A stretch of 60,078 nucleotides of DNA from an uncultured Clostridia bacterium (GCA_934278925.1 CAKQWJ010000012.1:1-60078), one strand, 5' to 3'. Shown: positions 26,462 to 34,880, counted from the stretch's first letter. Numbers and translations: made by a program. Notes: generated by a model from the letters alone, not told the origin.

Positions 26462-28156
26462 TTAATTTTCCTCAATAAACCGGAGCAGGCCTTCGGCTCC
26501 CTTTACGATGCCGCCCCGGTCTTCCGGTGCGCATCCCAGATGGGTGAACACTTCGCCGATGAACACATCGTTTTTCTGCAGGCAGTCAAATACCTGATCG
26601 ATGATTCCCCGGCACATTTCCTGTTCCTGCATCGGGCCGAACGGGTTGGCAAAATACGTGGTGGAAATGCCGGTCTCCTGTGTCGTCCCCTTAGCCATTC
26701 TTTTCCCCTCGATGAAGATACTCTTCGCCTCTTCCAGGTCCTCCACCTTCCGCAGACCGATTCCGTCTCCGTAGTTGTTGGCATAGGCGAACAGATCCAC
26801 CGGATGGCTTTCCGTAATTACCGCATACGGCGCTGCCGGCGTGATAACGCGGGCGTTGGCTTTATCCGGGTTGAAGAATACGGAACGGTTCATATCCCGG
26901 TACGGCGTTGCCGGATCCAGGTCATCCAGCCGCACGAAGGCCCCGATTTCCGAACCCTGAGCGTACACCTGTCCGTCGCGAATATGGAAAGTACCCATGT
27001 CATCGAAGACCACCTCGATGTTGGCGATTTTGTCGTCGCCCAGAGATTTCAGCGCTTCGATGGTTTCCGATTTGCCGGCGCCGGAATCCCCCATCAGGCA
27101 GATTCCCTTCTTTTTGCCGTTCTTCAGCGTGATGTTGACGAAGGCGCCGTGAATCGGCAGCCAGCCCCGCTGCATCATCGCCACGTTGTGGAGGGTCAGC
27201 ACGCTCTTCTTCATGTAGCCGAAGTAGGTGATTTTCTCGCTGTAGGAAACGCTGCCCACCCACAGGGCGTTGTCCTCGTCGTAATAGAATCCGCACTGAT
27301 CCTTTCCGTCCTGATTGCCGAAAATCAGGATGCAATCCGGCTTCTTGGACGCTTCCTTCTTGGTCGCCAGCTCAAACAGGTTGGCGCAAGCCACGCCGCT
27401 GGCCATGAAATCCCGGTGGAAGTAAATGAAAATCGTCAGGTCGCCCACTTTTGCCGGGAAGCAGAAGAATTCCTCCCGATTGCCCGCAAAATCCTCCATC
27501 GGATTGGTATCCAGCTTCTCATACGGCCACTCCCGCTTGTTGGACTTGGTGTACAGAATCATCGGCGTCCGCAGCATGACGGAATCGATGAACATCATTT
27601 TACGAAGGGCATCGTAGGTGGAGTCGAACATAAAAGCATCATTTCGATACAGCGCCAGGCTGGCGTTGGTGCCCGCCGGCTGCTGACGATACACCTTGTT
27701 CGCTCTTCCCATCAGGGTTTGCTCCAGGCGGCGGAACGTGGAAAGCAGCAGCTGGTTATGCTGAGAATCGCTGGCAACGAACACCGTGGATTCCACATCC
27801 CTCCGGCGATCCGTGGTGATGGAGTACCGGGCGTGGTTCTTCCAGAAATCGTAAATGCCCTCCACGAAGGCCAGCGCCGTCTCCCGATCTTCAATATACG
27901 GCATGTCCACCTCGTCCGCATCGAAGACGATTAGCTCCCGGGCGAACTTACACAGCGCCTGCACTGCATTCTTTTCCGACATGTCCCGAACCGCCCAGTC
28001 ATACAATCTGTGGTCCCGCTCCCGCAGGTATTCCAGATAATGGGCCACGAAAGCCTTGAATTCCTTGGACTTCAGCAAATCCGAACGCGACTCCGGATAA
28101 GCCAAATCAAAGTTCAGAATTACCATGTCATCGGTCAGATAAATTTTCTCTTTCAT
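26462..28156 (-). CDS. PEP carboxykinase/HPr kinase-like P-loop protein
   Basis: A 564-aa protein. The central P-loop LMGDSGAGKSETIEAL (about residues 354-369) with a following DDMG segment resembles the kinase fold shared by ATP-dependent PEP carboxykinase and HPr kinase. Classical PEPCK motifs such as GLSGTGKTTL are replaced, and the first ~250 residues are not family-typical, so PEPCK activity is not assured. The start at 28156 (MKEKIYLTDD) is chosen because AGGAGAGGAA abuts it. It has its own promoter and a structured leader (28174-28251), and is a single-gene unit. Confidence 0.7.
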   Translation of the reverse strand: MKEKIYLTDDMVILNFDLAYPESRSDLLKSKEFKAFVAHYLEYLRERDHRLYDWAVRDMSEKNAVQALCKFARELIVFDADEVDMPYIEDRETALAFVEGIYDFWKNHARYSITTDRRRDVESTVFVASDSQHNQLLLSTFRRLEQTLMGRANKVYRQQPAGTNASLALYRNDAFMFDSTYDALRKMMFIDSVMLRTPMILYTKSNKREWPYEKLDTNPMEDFAGNREEFFCFPAKVGDLTIFIYFHRDFMASGVACANLFELATKKEASKKPDCILIFGNQDGKDQCGFYYDEDNALWVGSVSYSEKITYFGYMKKSVLTLHNVAMMQRGWLPIHGAFVNITLKNGKKKGICLMGDSGAGKSETIEALKSLGDDKIANIEVVFDDMGTFHIRDGQVYAQGSEIGAFVRLDDLDPATPYRDMNRSVFFNPDKANARVITPAAPYAVITESHPVDLFAYANNYGDGIGLRKVEDLEEAKSIFIEGKRMAKGTTQETGISTTYFANPFGPMQEQEMCRGIIDQVFDCLQKNDVFIGEVFTHLGCAPEDRGGIVKGAEGLLRFIEEN

Positions 28157-28173
28157 TTCCTCTCCTATCGCTA

Positions 28174-28251
28174 AAACCCGCTCAGCATTTCGCACAGCGA
28201 AATGTAGCTATGATACAAAACTACATCGATTGTACCACACTGAGCGGGTTT
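28174..28251 (-). ncRNA. Structured 5' leader of the PEPCK-like gene (candidate cis-regulatory RNA)
   Basis: The leader folds into a closed multibranch: a 12-bp outer stem (28174-28185 with 28240-28251, AAACCCGCTCAG/CTGAGCGGGTTT) enclosing a 7-bp hairpin ATTTCGC/GCGAAAT with a 3-nt loop (28187-28203) and a smaller hairpin with GTAG/CTAC (28204-28224). It ends 17 bp before the start codon, so opening or closing the outer stem could alter access to the ribosome-binding site. I do not match it to a known riboswitch class. Confidence 0.55.
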
Positions 28252-28301
28252 ATGATAGGCTTTTTTATGACCTTATCCAAATTTATTATTTGTTTTTATC
28301 A

Positions 28302-28330
28302 TCTATAACAATTTTCTATACATCGGTCAA
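28302..28330 (-). promoter_or_regulatory. Promoter of the PEPCK-like gene
   Basis: TTGACC (28325-28330), 17 nt, TATAGA (28302-28307) on the minus strand. It gives a leader of about 140 nt that includes the structured region at 28174-28251. Confidence 0.6.
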
Positions 28331-28395
28331 CCTTTTTTAATACCCTAAAAACAGGTTCGCCTCGTCGGAAACTTCCGGGGAAAAACCGAATACCG

Positions 28396-28617
28396 TTAGG
28401 CGTGCTTCCCTCCCAGGGAAAACAGCCCGATAATCAGGCCGATGACCAGCAGCGGCATCGCCAGGTGAAGCAGTCCGCCCAGCAGCATTGCCAGCAGCAC
28501 AAACGGCAGTCCCAGCACCCAGAAAACCACTTTTACCAAGCCCCAGGTCGCCCGAAACGCCAACGCGATCATTTCGAACACCAGAAATATTATTCCGATT
28601 GTAAACAACGTAATCAT
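28396..28617 (-). CDS. Small hydrophobic membrane protein next to the SPFH gene
   Basis: A 73-aa protein with two or three membrane segments and a short charged end (GGKHA). Family not recognised. It follows the SPFH gene after 3 bp, so both are made from one transcript under the Mn-type riboswitch. Small partner membrane proteins next to SPFH genes are common, so a role in an SPFH membrane complex is inferred. Confidence 0.75.
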   Translation of the reverse strand: MITLFTIGIIFLVFEMIALAFRATWGLVKVVFWVLGLPFVLLAMLLGGLLHLAMPLLVIGLIIGLFSLGGKHA

Positions 28618-28620
28618 TTT

Positions 28621-29643
28621 TTACTCCCTATTCTCCAAGCTCTTCTGCATTTGGAAATTGCTTTCCGCCGCCCGCTTGGTCTGCTCGCTGGATTCTTCCC
28701 GCAGGCACGGATCGTCCAGCTTCTCCTCCGCCTTTGGCTGATACGGCTTAATCGGGGTTTTGTCTCCAATACCCAGTGCCTCGCCGGCCACGCCCAGAGA
28801 TGCCACGGAATCCATGATGTCCGTCGGCATGTAGATCTTGGTGGCCTGGCCGTCGGAAATCTCCTTCAATGCCTCAATTCCTTTTAGCTTCAATACGTTT
28901 CCGTTCGGGCTGGCTTCATTCAGCATCTTGAGACCTTCCGCCTCTGCCTGGTACACCAGCTCGATGGATCTCGCCCGGCCTTCCGCCAGAGCGATCTGGG
29001 CTTCCTTCTCCGCTTCCGCCGCCAGGATTTTCGCTTTCTTGTCACCTTCCGCACGGGATACCACAGATTCCTGGTGCGCCTGGGCTTCCAGCACGGTCTG
29101 TCTTCTCTCCCGCTCTGCTCTCATCTGAGTGGTCATAACGTCTTCGATTTCCTTCGGCGGAGTGATATTCTTCAGCTCCACACGGGTAACCTTCAGGCCC
29201 CACGCATCCGTCGCTTCATCCAGAATGGTCTGAAGTCTTCCGTTGATTTCATCTCTGGAAGTCAGGGTCTGGTCCAGCTCCATGTCACCGATGATGTTTC
29301 GCAGGGTAGTGGCAGAAAGGTTCTGCAGGCCGAAAATCGGATCCTCCACGCCGTAGGTGTACAGCTTCGGATCGAACACCTTGGCGAAAACCACGGAATC
29401 GATGCGCATGGTAACGTTATCCTTTGTGATTACCGGCTGCGGCGGAAAGTCCAGCACCTGCTCCTTCAGGCTGATTTTCTTTACAATCCGGTCCAGAACC
29501 GGAATCTTAACGTGAATTCCGGCCTCCCAGGATGCCTGGTATTTACCCAGCCGTTCAATGACATACACGGCCTGCTGCGGCACGATTCGCACGTTCGGCA
29601 GTACCAGCACTAAAATAATTACAACTAAAGCAATAATCATCAT
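28621..29643 (-). CDS. SPFH/Band 7 (stomatin-like) membrane protein
   Basis: A 340-aa protein. An N-terminal membrane anchor (about 2-16) is followed by the Band 7 domain beginning VPQQAVYVIERLGKYQ, with VTKDNVTMRIDSVV and LRNIIGDMELDQTLTSRDEIN, then a long Ala/Glu-rich coiled coil (about 175-245). It resembles the stomatin/paraslipin branch (QmcA-like). Such proteins form membrane microdomain rings. The ribosome-binding site GGGAGG is 6-7 nt before ATG. Upstream lies a yybP-ykoY-type aptamer plus terminator, so expression should respond to Mn2+. Confidence 0.92.
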   Translation of the reverse strand: MMIIALVVIILVLVLPNVRIVPQQAVYVIERLGKYQASWEAGIHVKIPVLDRIVKKISLKEQVLDFPPQPVITKDNVTMRIDSVVFAKVFDPKLYTYGVEDPIFGLQNLSATTLRNIIGDMELDQTLTSRDEINGRLQTILDEATDAWGLKVTRVELKNITPPKEIEDVMTTQMRAERERRQTVLEAQAHQESVVSRAEGDKKAKILAAEAEKEAQIALAEGRARSIELVYQAEAEGLKMLNEASPNGNVLKLKGIEALKEISDGQATKIYMPTDIMDSVASLGVAGEALGIGDKTPIKPYQPKAEEKLDDPCLREESSEQTKRAAESNFQMQKSLENRE

Positions 29644-29700
29644 TTTTTCCTCCCTATATCAACATGAGAAATGCTTCCAATGAATCTCCCTGAATAATCA

Positions 29701-29825
29701 AAAAAGACCCATAACGGCAGCGCAGCTGTCGCCATGAGTCTTGCAATTTAAAACAAGCCGGGTCCTTTCTCTGGAAAGCCGAGGTGACGACTTGCTGCGC
29801 CGAAGCGCCTGCTACTCCCTCACGG
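29701..29825 (-). promoter_or_regulatory. yybP-ykoY-type Mn2+ riboswitch with intrinsic terminator
   Basis: Read on the minus strand, P1 is CCGTGAG (29819-29825) with CTCATGG (29731-29737). Inside are the class hallmarks: GGAGTAGC after the 5' P1 strand, AAGTCGTCACCTCGGC in the middle, and GCAAGA just before the 3' P1 strand. The 3' P1 strand is also the first arm of a terminator (29701-29740, ending TTTTTT), so ligand-stabilised P1 would prevent termination: an ON switch, as known for this class. Assignment is by motif reading, not a covariance search. Confidence 0.8.
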
Positions 29826-29851
29826 AGTTGGTTCGATTCATTTGTGACGCA

Positions 29852-29880
29852 ATAGTACCACACTCCATATCCGGTGTCAA
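29852..29880 (-). promoter_or_regulatory. Promoter of the riboswitch-SPFH operon
   Basis: Consensus TTGACA (29875-29880), 17 nt, TACTAT (29852-29857) on the minus strand, about 20 nt before the aptamer. It begins 16 bp after the cbiL stop. Confidence 0.85.
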
Positions 29881-29895
29881 CTATTGTTTTGTAAA

Positions 29896-30579
29896 TTATT
29901 TTTTGCCGATCAGCAGGGTAAAATATCCGGCATTTTCCGGGATTTCTTCCATTTTTTCATACACCTTTTCCCCCGGCATCCCGCAGTTTTCCACGCCCTG
30001 CACGGACAGGCCCGCCGCGGCGGATTCTTTTTTTACCCGAGTCAGATGCTTCCCGGACTTCATGAGCACGTAAGTGCCCGGCTCCCGCAGATTCACCGCG
30101 GCCTCGTCCCAGGCGGGAATCACCCGAAGCGTCTCCCGGTCCTCCGTCAGCGGCACGTTCAGTCGCGCGGCGGCGGCACAGAAGGAAGGAACCCCGTTCA
30201 CAAGCTCCGTCCGGTGCCCCATGTCCTGCAGCAGCGTCTGAAGGTAGGTGAAAGTGCTGTAAATCGTGGCATCTCCCAAAGTCAGGAACACCACGTTCCG
30301 CCCTCGGTCCAGGTGGGCCGCGATGGTCTCCGCCGCTTTTTTGCGGGCATCGGCCAAGGCTTCCGGGTCGCGAGTCATGGGGAGGTCCAGCCCCAAAAGG
30401 ATTTTGGCCGAGAGCTCCGGAACCGCCTGCACCGCAATTCGGTACGCCGCCGTCTCTTCCGGCACGCCCCCCGGAAACGCGATGACTTCATTTTCCCGAA
30501 TGATTCGCACCGCCTTCAACGTCATCAATTCCGGATCCCCCGGACCCACGCCCACGCCGTACGCGATTCCTTTTTCCAT
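29896..30579 (-). CDS. cbiL: Precorrin-2/cobalt-factor II C20-methyltransferase
   Basis: A 227-aa SAM-dependent methyltransferase of the corrin pathway. It adds the C20 methyl group to (cobalt-)precorrin-2. GVGPGDPELMTLKAVRII is the family's N-terminal SAM motif, and FLTLGDATIYSTFTYL, NGVPSFCAAAARLNVPL and LMKSGKH follow in the expected order. No other cobalamin gene lies in the window. It is the third gene after argJ and argB, with a 14-bp gap, so it is apparently cotranscribed with arginine genes. Confidence 0.9.
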   Translation of the reverse strand: MEKGIAYGVGVGPGDPELMTLKAVRIIRENEVIAFPGGVPEETAAYRIAVQAVPELSAKILLGLDLPMTRDPEALADARKKAAETIAAHLDRGRNVVFLTLGDATIYSTFTYLQTLLQDMGHRTELVNGVPSFCAAAARLNVPLTEDRETLRVIPAWDEAAVNLREPGTYVLMKSGKHLTRVKKESAAAGLSVQGVENCGMPGEKVYEKMEEIPENAGYFTLLIGKK

Positions 30580-30593
30580 AAAAACATCCTTTT

Positions 30594-31484
30594 CTATTGG
30601 TTGTAGTATCTCTTCTCTTCCGGATTCATAATCGCCGTGCCGCAGCCTCGGTCGGTGAAAATCTCCAGCAGCAGGCAGTGAGGAATCCGGCCGTCCAAAA
30701 TGTGCACCCGGTTGACGCCGCCCTCGATGGCTTTGAGGCAGTTCTGCACCTTCGGAATCATGCCGCCGGTGATGATGCCCTCTTCAATCATCTCTTTGGC
30801 CTCATCGGTGTACAGCTCCGACACAAAAGAATCCTCGTCGTTGATGTCCTCGTACACGCCGGAGGTGTCCGTGAGGAAAGCCAGCTTGTCTGCTTTGAGG
30901 GCTTCTGAGATGGCCTCTGCCGCATAGTCCCCGTTGATGTTGAAGCTCTGACCGTCTTCGCCGATTCCGATTGGATAGATAATCGGGAGAAAATCATCAT
31001 CCAACAGGTCGTAGATGATTTTCGTGTCCACGTGCTTCACAGTGCCCACGTACCCGATGTCCTTGCCGTCGGGTTTGGCCTGCTCCGCCGCCATCAGCCG
31101 GCCGTCCTTGCCGCTGATGCCCACCGCCCGGACGCCCAAATTCTGGGCCAATGTCACCAGGTCGCTGTTCACTTTTCCCAAAACCATTTCCGCAATCTCC
31201 AAGGTGTCCGCGTCGGTAATCCGCAAACCGTTGTAGAACTTCGGCTCCACGCCGGCCTTCTTCATCCATCGGCTGATTTCTTTTCCGCCGCCGTGAACCA
31301 CCACCGGTTTGAAGCCGCACAGCTTCAGGAGAACCACGTCCTCGATGACGTGATTCATCAGCGATTCATCCAGCATAGCACTGCCGCCGTATTTTACTAC
31401 GATAATCTTGCGGTTGAAACGCTGTATATACGGAAGCGCTTCTACCAGCACCTCCGCTTTCTCCAAATATTTGTTCAGATCCAT
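30594..31484 (-). CDS. argB: Acetylglutamate kinase
   Basis: A 296-aa kinase that phosphorylates N-acetylglutamate, the second step of arginine synthesis. It shows IVVKYGGSAM, VHGGGKEISRWM, NGLRITD and the C-terminal GGMIPKVQNCLKAIEGGVNRVHILDGR. An N-terminal helix before the kinase core is present, as in arginine-sensitive hexameric forms, so feedback inhibition is plausible. It follows argJ by 15 bp. Confidence 0.96.
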   Translation of the reverse strand: MDLNKYLEKAEVLVEALPYIQRFNRKIIVVKYGGSAMLDESLMNHVIEDVVLLKLCGFKPVVVHGGGKEISRWMKKAGVEPKFYNGLRITDADTLEIAEMVLGKVNSDLVTLAQNLGVRAVGISGKDGRLMAAEQAKPDGKDIGYVGTVKHVDTKIIYDLLDDDFLPIIYPIGIGEDGQSFNINGDYAAEAISEALKADKLAFLTDTSGVYEDINDEDSFVSELYTDEAKEMIEEGIITGGMIPKVQNCLKAIEGGVNRVHILDGRIPHCLLLEIFTDRGCGTAIMNPEEKRYYNQ

Positions 31485-31499
31485 CCCTGCACCTTTCTA

Positions 31500-32744
31500 T
31501 TATGAACGATAAGAACCGTTGATTTCAACATATTTGTAAGTTAAGTCGCAACCCCAAGCATAGGCTTCTTCGTCGCCGTCGTGAAGGTCGATCTCCACGG
31601 TCACCTTCTTTTCCGACATGACTTTCGTGGCAAAATCATCATCGAACGGCACGGAAGCGGATCCCTTGCACACTTCCACCGTTCCTGCGGCGGAGCATAC
31701 GCTGACGTCGATATTGGATGCGTCAAAATCACAATCCGCATATCCGATGGCGCAGAGAATTCTTCCCCAGTTGGCATCCGATGCGAACACCGCCGCTTTG
31801 AACAGGGAGGAACAGATGACGCTCTTGGCAACCTTTCTCGCACCGTCCTTGTCCGGCGCTCCGGTTACGTGGGCTTCCAGCAGCTTCTCGCAGCCTTCGC
31901 CGTCACCGGCAATTTTCTGGGACAGGTCCACGGCCACGATGTGCAGTGCGTCGCAGAATTTCTTGTAATCGTCTCCCGCCTCGGTAATCTCCTCGTTGCC
32001 GGCCAAGCCGTTGGCGATGACCACCACGGTGTCGTTGGTGGACGTGTCTCCATCCACGCTGACCTGATTGTAGCTGTCCAAAATCTCATCGGACAATGCC
32101 TTCTGCACCAACTCCTTGGAGATTTTCACGTCCGTTCCGATAAAACTCAGCATGGTTCCCATGTTCACATGAATCATTCCGCTGCCTTTGGCGATGCCGC
32201 CGATTGTGCAGGTTTTGCCGTTCAGCTCAAAGGTGACGGCACATTCTTTAATGTAAGTGTCGGTGGTGCGGATGGCATCGGCGGCCTTAGCCGAGCCCTC
32301 TGGGCTGAGCTTCTCAGCCAGTTCCGGGATGGTGTTCTCGAACGGTGCGATTTCCAACGGCACCCCTATGACTCCGGTAGCCGCCGGCAAAACGTCCGCT
32401 GCTTTGATGCCCAAAGCTTCCGCCACCAGCTCGGTTTCTTTCTGAGCGATTTCCACTCCGTTCGGTGTGCAGGTGTTGGCATTTCCGCTGTTACAGATAA
32501 TCGCCTGGGCCACGCCGTCCTGCAGGTGGTCCTTGGTCACGGCGATGTGGGCCGCCTTCACTTTATTCTTGGTATACACAGCGGCGGCGTTTCCCGGCAC
32601 TTCACTGTACACCAGTGCCAAATCGCCCTTCTCCGCATTCTTTCCGATTCCGGCATAGGCCCCTGCAGCCTTAAAACCCTTCGCTGCTGTAACGCCGCCC
32701 TCGATAACCTTGATTTCGTTCATTTCGATACTGTCCTTGCTCAT
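31500..32744 (-). CDS. argJ: Glutamate N-acetyltransferase/ornithine acetyltransferase
   Basis: A 414-aa protein that self-cleaves. It recycles the acetyl group between acetylornithine and glutamate, and may also use acetyl-CoA. GGVTAAKGFKAAG is the family N terminus, LPAATGVIG holds the cleavage threonine (between the alpha and beta chains), and KGSGMIHVNMGTML follows. First gene of argJ-argB-cbiL. The operon promoter at 33069-33097 implies a leader of over 300 nt. argC and argD are not in the window. Confidence 0.95.
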   Translation of the reverse strand: MSKDSIEMNEIKVIEGGVTAAKGFKAAGAYAGIGKNAEKGDLALVYSEVPGNAAAVYTKNKVKAAHIAVTKDHLQDGVAQAIICNSGNANTCTPNGVEIAQKETELVAEALGIKAADVLPAATGVIGVPLEIAPFENTIPELAEKLSPEGSAKAADAIRTTDTYIKECAVTFELNGKTCTIGGIAKGSGMIHVNMGTMLSFIGTDVKISKELVQKALSDEILDSYNQVSVDGDTSTNDTVVVIANGLAGNEEITEAGDDYKKFCDALHIVAVDLSQKIAGDGEGCEKLLEAHVTGAPDKDGARKVAKSVICSSLFKAAVFASDANWGRILCAIGYADCDFDASNIDVSVCSAAGTVEVCKGSASVPFDDDFATKVMSEKKVTVEIDLHDGDEEAYAWGCDLTYKYVEINGSYRS

Positions 32745-32828
32745 TTCCGGTCCTCCTTAAAACTCAAATACCCATTTCCCTAAGCCGCTCCGCGATTGGC
32801 CGCGTGCGGTTGTGCTCTCTATTGTAAT

Positions 32829-32914
32829 CCCTCTGTTTGGATCCCTCTGTTTGGATCCCTCTGTTTAGATCCCTCCGGGATTCCGTTGTGGACCCTCCGG
32901 GTTTCCGTTGTGGA
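32829..32914. repeat. Short tandem repeats in the argJ leader
   Basis: Three 14-bp units CCCTCTGTTTGGAT (the third has one change) at 32829-32870, followed by two 22-bp units starting CCCTCCGGG (32871-32892 and 32893-32914), one mismatch apart. They lie between the arg promoter and argJ, so they would be transcribed. Confidence 0.85.
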
Positions 32915-32990
32915 CCCGCTGGGATTCCCCGCCCCTAAAAACAAATACCGACCGGACACACCCGCATGGGCGCTTCCGCACGGTGATAGT

Positions 32991-33034
32991 GTGGATTCGC
33001 AGCAATTCACGAATAGGAATTGCTGCGAATCCAC
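32991..33034. other. 18-bp perfect hairpin in the arg leader
   Basis: Arms GTGGATTCGCAGCAATTC (32991-33008) and its exact complement (33017-33034), 8-nt loop. It begins about 30 nt downstream of the arg -10 box on the minus strand and has no U-tract in that direction. On the plus strand a T-run follows after about 12 nt, so a plus-strand terminator is possible but nothing obvious is terminated. Confidence 0.75.
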
Positions 33035-33068
33035 TTCTTCTAGGTGTTTTTTTAATGGCGTTGGTATG

Positions 33069-33097
33069 ATAATACACGATTGTGTATAAAAATGCAA
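33069..33097 (-). promoter_or_regulatory. argJBcbiL promoter with palindromic operator
   Basis: TTGCAT (33092-33097), 17 nt, TATTAT (33069-33074) on the minus strand. The palindrome ATACAC-GATT-GTGTAT (33072-33087) overlaps the -10 box and spacer. Its form is compatible with an ArgR/AhrC-type box, but the match to that consensus is only partial. Confidence 0.65.
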
Positions 33098-33183
33098 GCC
33101 TTTTCTTGTACATATTCCTGAGCAAGGGAAGGAAGGGGCCCGGACAGCCGGTGGCCGCTTTTGGACCTCCCAGGCGGCCGGCG

Positions 33184-33256
33184 GCCTCCTCTCTTTGCTC
33201 CCCGCTAGCCGCTAACCCTTGCGGCGACCTTCCGGGGAGCAAAATCTTCACATTCC
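33184..33256. repeat. GC-rich dispersed hairpin repeat, copy 1
   Basis: Two blocks identical to copy 2 at 50757-50829: 20 nt at 33184-33203 and 27 nt at 33230-33256, with the same 46-nt start-to-start spacing. They form a stem TTTGCTCCCC/GGGGAGCAAA. A second GC-rich palindrome follows (GCCGCCGGAT...ATCCGGCGGC, about 33258-33292). The region 33100-33617 has no gene; another pair of inverted GCTCGGC/GCCGAGC sites lies near 33512-33540. Confidence 0.75.
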
Positions 33257-33617
33257 AGCCGCCGGATTTCGCCCCCTCGGGCATCCGGCGGCCTGCGACT
33301 CATGCTTCCAAAGTTGCCGCAGCATAGCCCCGGAAAACCAAAGTCAATCCCTTTCGATTGTATTTTTTCTGTACAAGTTTAAAAAACGGCCATTTTGGTC
33401 CTCAAAACCGCCTTTTTGGTTTATTTCCATGTCGTATGAAATTCGCAAAAAAATTCTTTTCTGCTATCCTTAGTATTAGGAAGGATGCGCTTGGCGCTCT
33501 GTATTTTTACGCTCGGCTCTCTGCTCACTTGCGCCGAGCACGCGCACCTCTTTCGCCGAGCGCTCCTCTCCTCAAACTTTGTACTTTATGAAAAATATAT
33601 AAAAGGAGGACCGCCCG

Positions 33618-34408
33618 ATGCTTACCCGCAACGTTTCCCTGATTAATGGTCTTCTCAACGACGAGAAGAAACTGCTGCAGTTCTTGGACGGAAAATATCA
33701 GCAATATAAAGAATACAACGATTGCAAACTGGACGTTCGCTACGTCGGAAACAAACCCTACTATTCGTTTCACCGTGCCGCTGAGACACCGCTTTACCTG
33801 GGTTCCGCCGACAATGTCTTCGTTCAGAATATTCAAAACTGCCGCACTTATCGGGATCTTTCTGCCATTTGTCGGGACAACGTTCAGGCAATCGAAGAAC
33901 TTCTTTCCCAATATACGCCTATTGCGCCGAACACTTTGGGGGACCTTCTGCCGAAGCATTATCTCTCGCCGCAATTCAATCTCGACCCACTGCCTGCTTC
34001 TTTCAATCAGAAGTGGTACGATGAGATGCTACAAATAAAAAACCTCATTCCGCCCACGTATCCGGAGGCCCTCAAAATCCCAACCAATGACGGAATCATG
34101 GTACGCAGCCGCTCATCTACATCTGGGAGCACTTTGGCCGCATGTTCCACCCAACCGAGGGGCTTCAATATCAGCAGAGTGCCCTCTACAAATTGAACAT
34201 CTACAAGGAAATGGGATTCTACCCCGGCTGCAATCTGTTCTTCTCCTTCGAAAATCCGGACGGCAGCATCGACACGGAGAATCTCATAAAAGAAATTTCG
34301 CAAATCTTCGGGAATCCGCCCACCGCGCAGGCCCTGCGCCTTGGAATCGACGCAACGGACTTTCTTGAGATGCAGAAAAACATCCTCCAATCCCAAAATG
34401 TGATATAA
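33618..34408 (+). pseudogene. Broken nuclease-like gene with internal deletion
   Basis: A good ribosome-binding site (AAGGAGG) precedes the ATG at 33618. The frame reads normally to DGIMVRSRS near 34110 and then becomes nonsense. From about 34112 another frame carries LIYIWEHFGRMFHPTEGL to the stop at 34408. Intact relatives that I recall have VRSKSE, then roughly 50 residues including a YPDF motif, before the WEHFG block (a PD-(D/E)XK-like core). That middle is missing here, so a deletion plus frame change removed the probable catalytic part. Family naming is from memory of the motifs. Confidence 0.7.
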
Positions 34409-34490
34409 TTGCATCGGCGCAAATCTAAAGAAATTTAGGAAGCATCCGAGAAATTCAGGAACCGAAAGAGATCTAGGAGGATACATATAC

Positions 34491-34775
34491 ATGGCAGACG
34501 GCAGATGGAGCATGACAGAAAAAGAATTGAACAACACGGCCACCGGCTTCCGGGGACGGAATCACGAGAAACTTCCGAATTACAAGAAACACCGGAAAGT
34601 GGATAACCGTGACGGGAATGCGCCGAGAGTCTGCGCGTTCTGCGGATCCGAGAATTTGGAAGAGGGATTTGGCGGCTATGCACCGGGGTTTCAGTACAAG
34701 GGAGCGTTCTGCAACGATTGTGGCGGCTCTACGGATTTTGTTTTTCAGGATGATGAGCACCGCTTCTTTAAGTAA
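34491..34775 (+). CDS. Small zinc-ribbon protein of unknown function
   Basis: A 94-aa protein with CAFCGS (about 49-54) and CNDCGG (about 73-78), a four-cysteine zinc site. The N-terminal half is basic and hydrophilic. AGGAGG precedes the ATG by about 10 nt. It stands between the broken nuclease-like gene and a bidirectional terminator. I do not know a function. Confidence 0.75.
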   Translation: MADGRWSMTEKELNNTATGFRGRNHEKLPNYKKHRKVDNRDGNAPRVCAFCGSENLEEGFGGYAPGFQYKGAFCNDCGGSTDFVFQDDEHRFFK

Positions 34776-34836
34776 CGACTGATAATCCAAACAATGAATT
34801 ATAACCCGGCTAATGAATGAAACAAAAAAGAAAAAT

Positions 34837-34880
34837 CGCTGAAGGCCACCCGGAAAATCCGGGCAGGCCTCAGCGGCTTT
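34837..34880. terminator. Bidirectional terminator between the zinc-ribbon gene and sepF
   Basis: Long stem CGCTGA-GGCC-CCCGGA paired with TCCGGG-GGCC-TCAGCG, followed by CTTTTTC on plus and ATTTTTC on minus. It separates two convergent genes. Confidence 0.88.

Noticed and set aside
29701..29870. T-box or SAM riboswitch upstream of the SPFH gene
   Set aside because: The T-box TGGnACCGCG sequence and SAM-I core are absent; the motifs fit the yybP-ykoY class instead.
32819..33097. 92-codon minus-strand frame upstream of argJ
   Set aside because: It starts inside the -35 box of the arg promoter and runs through tandem repeats; no ribosome-binding site.
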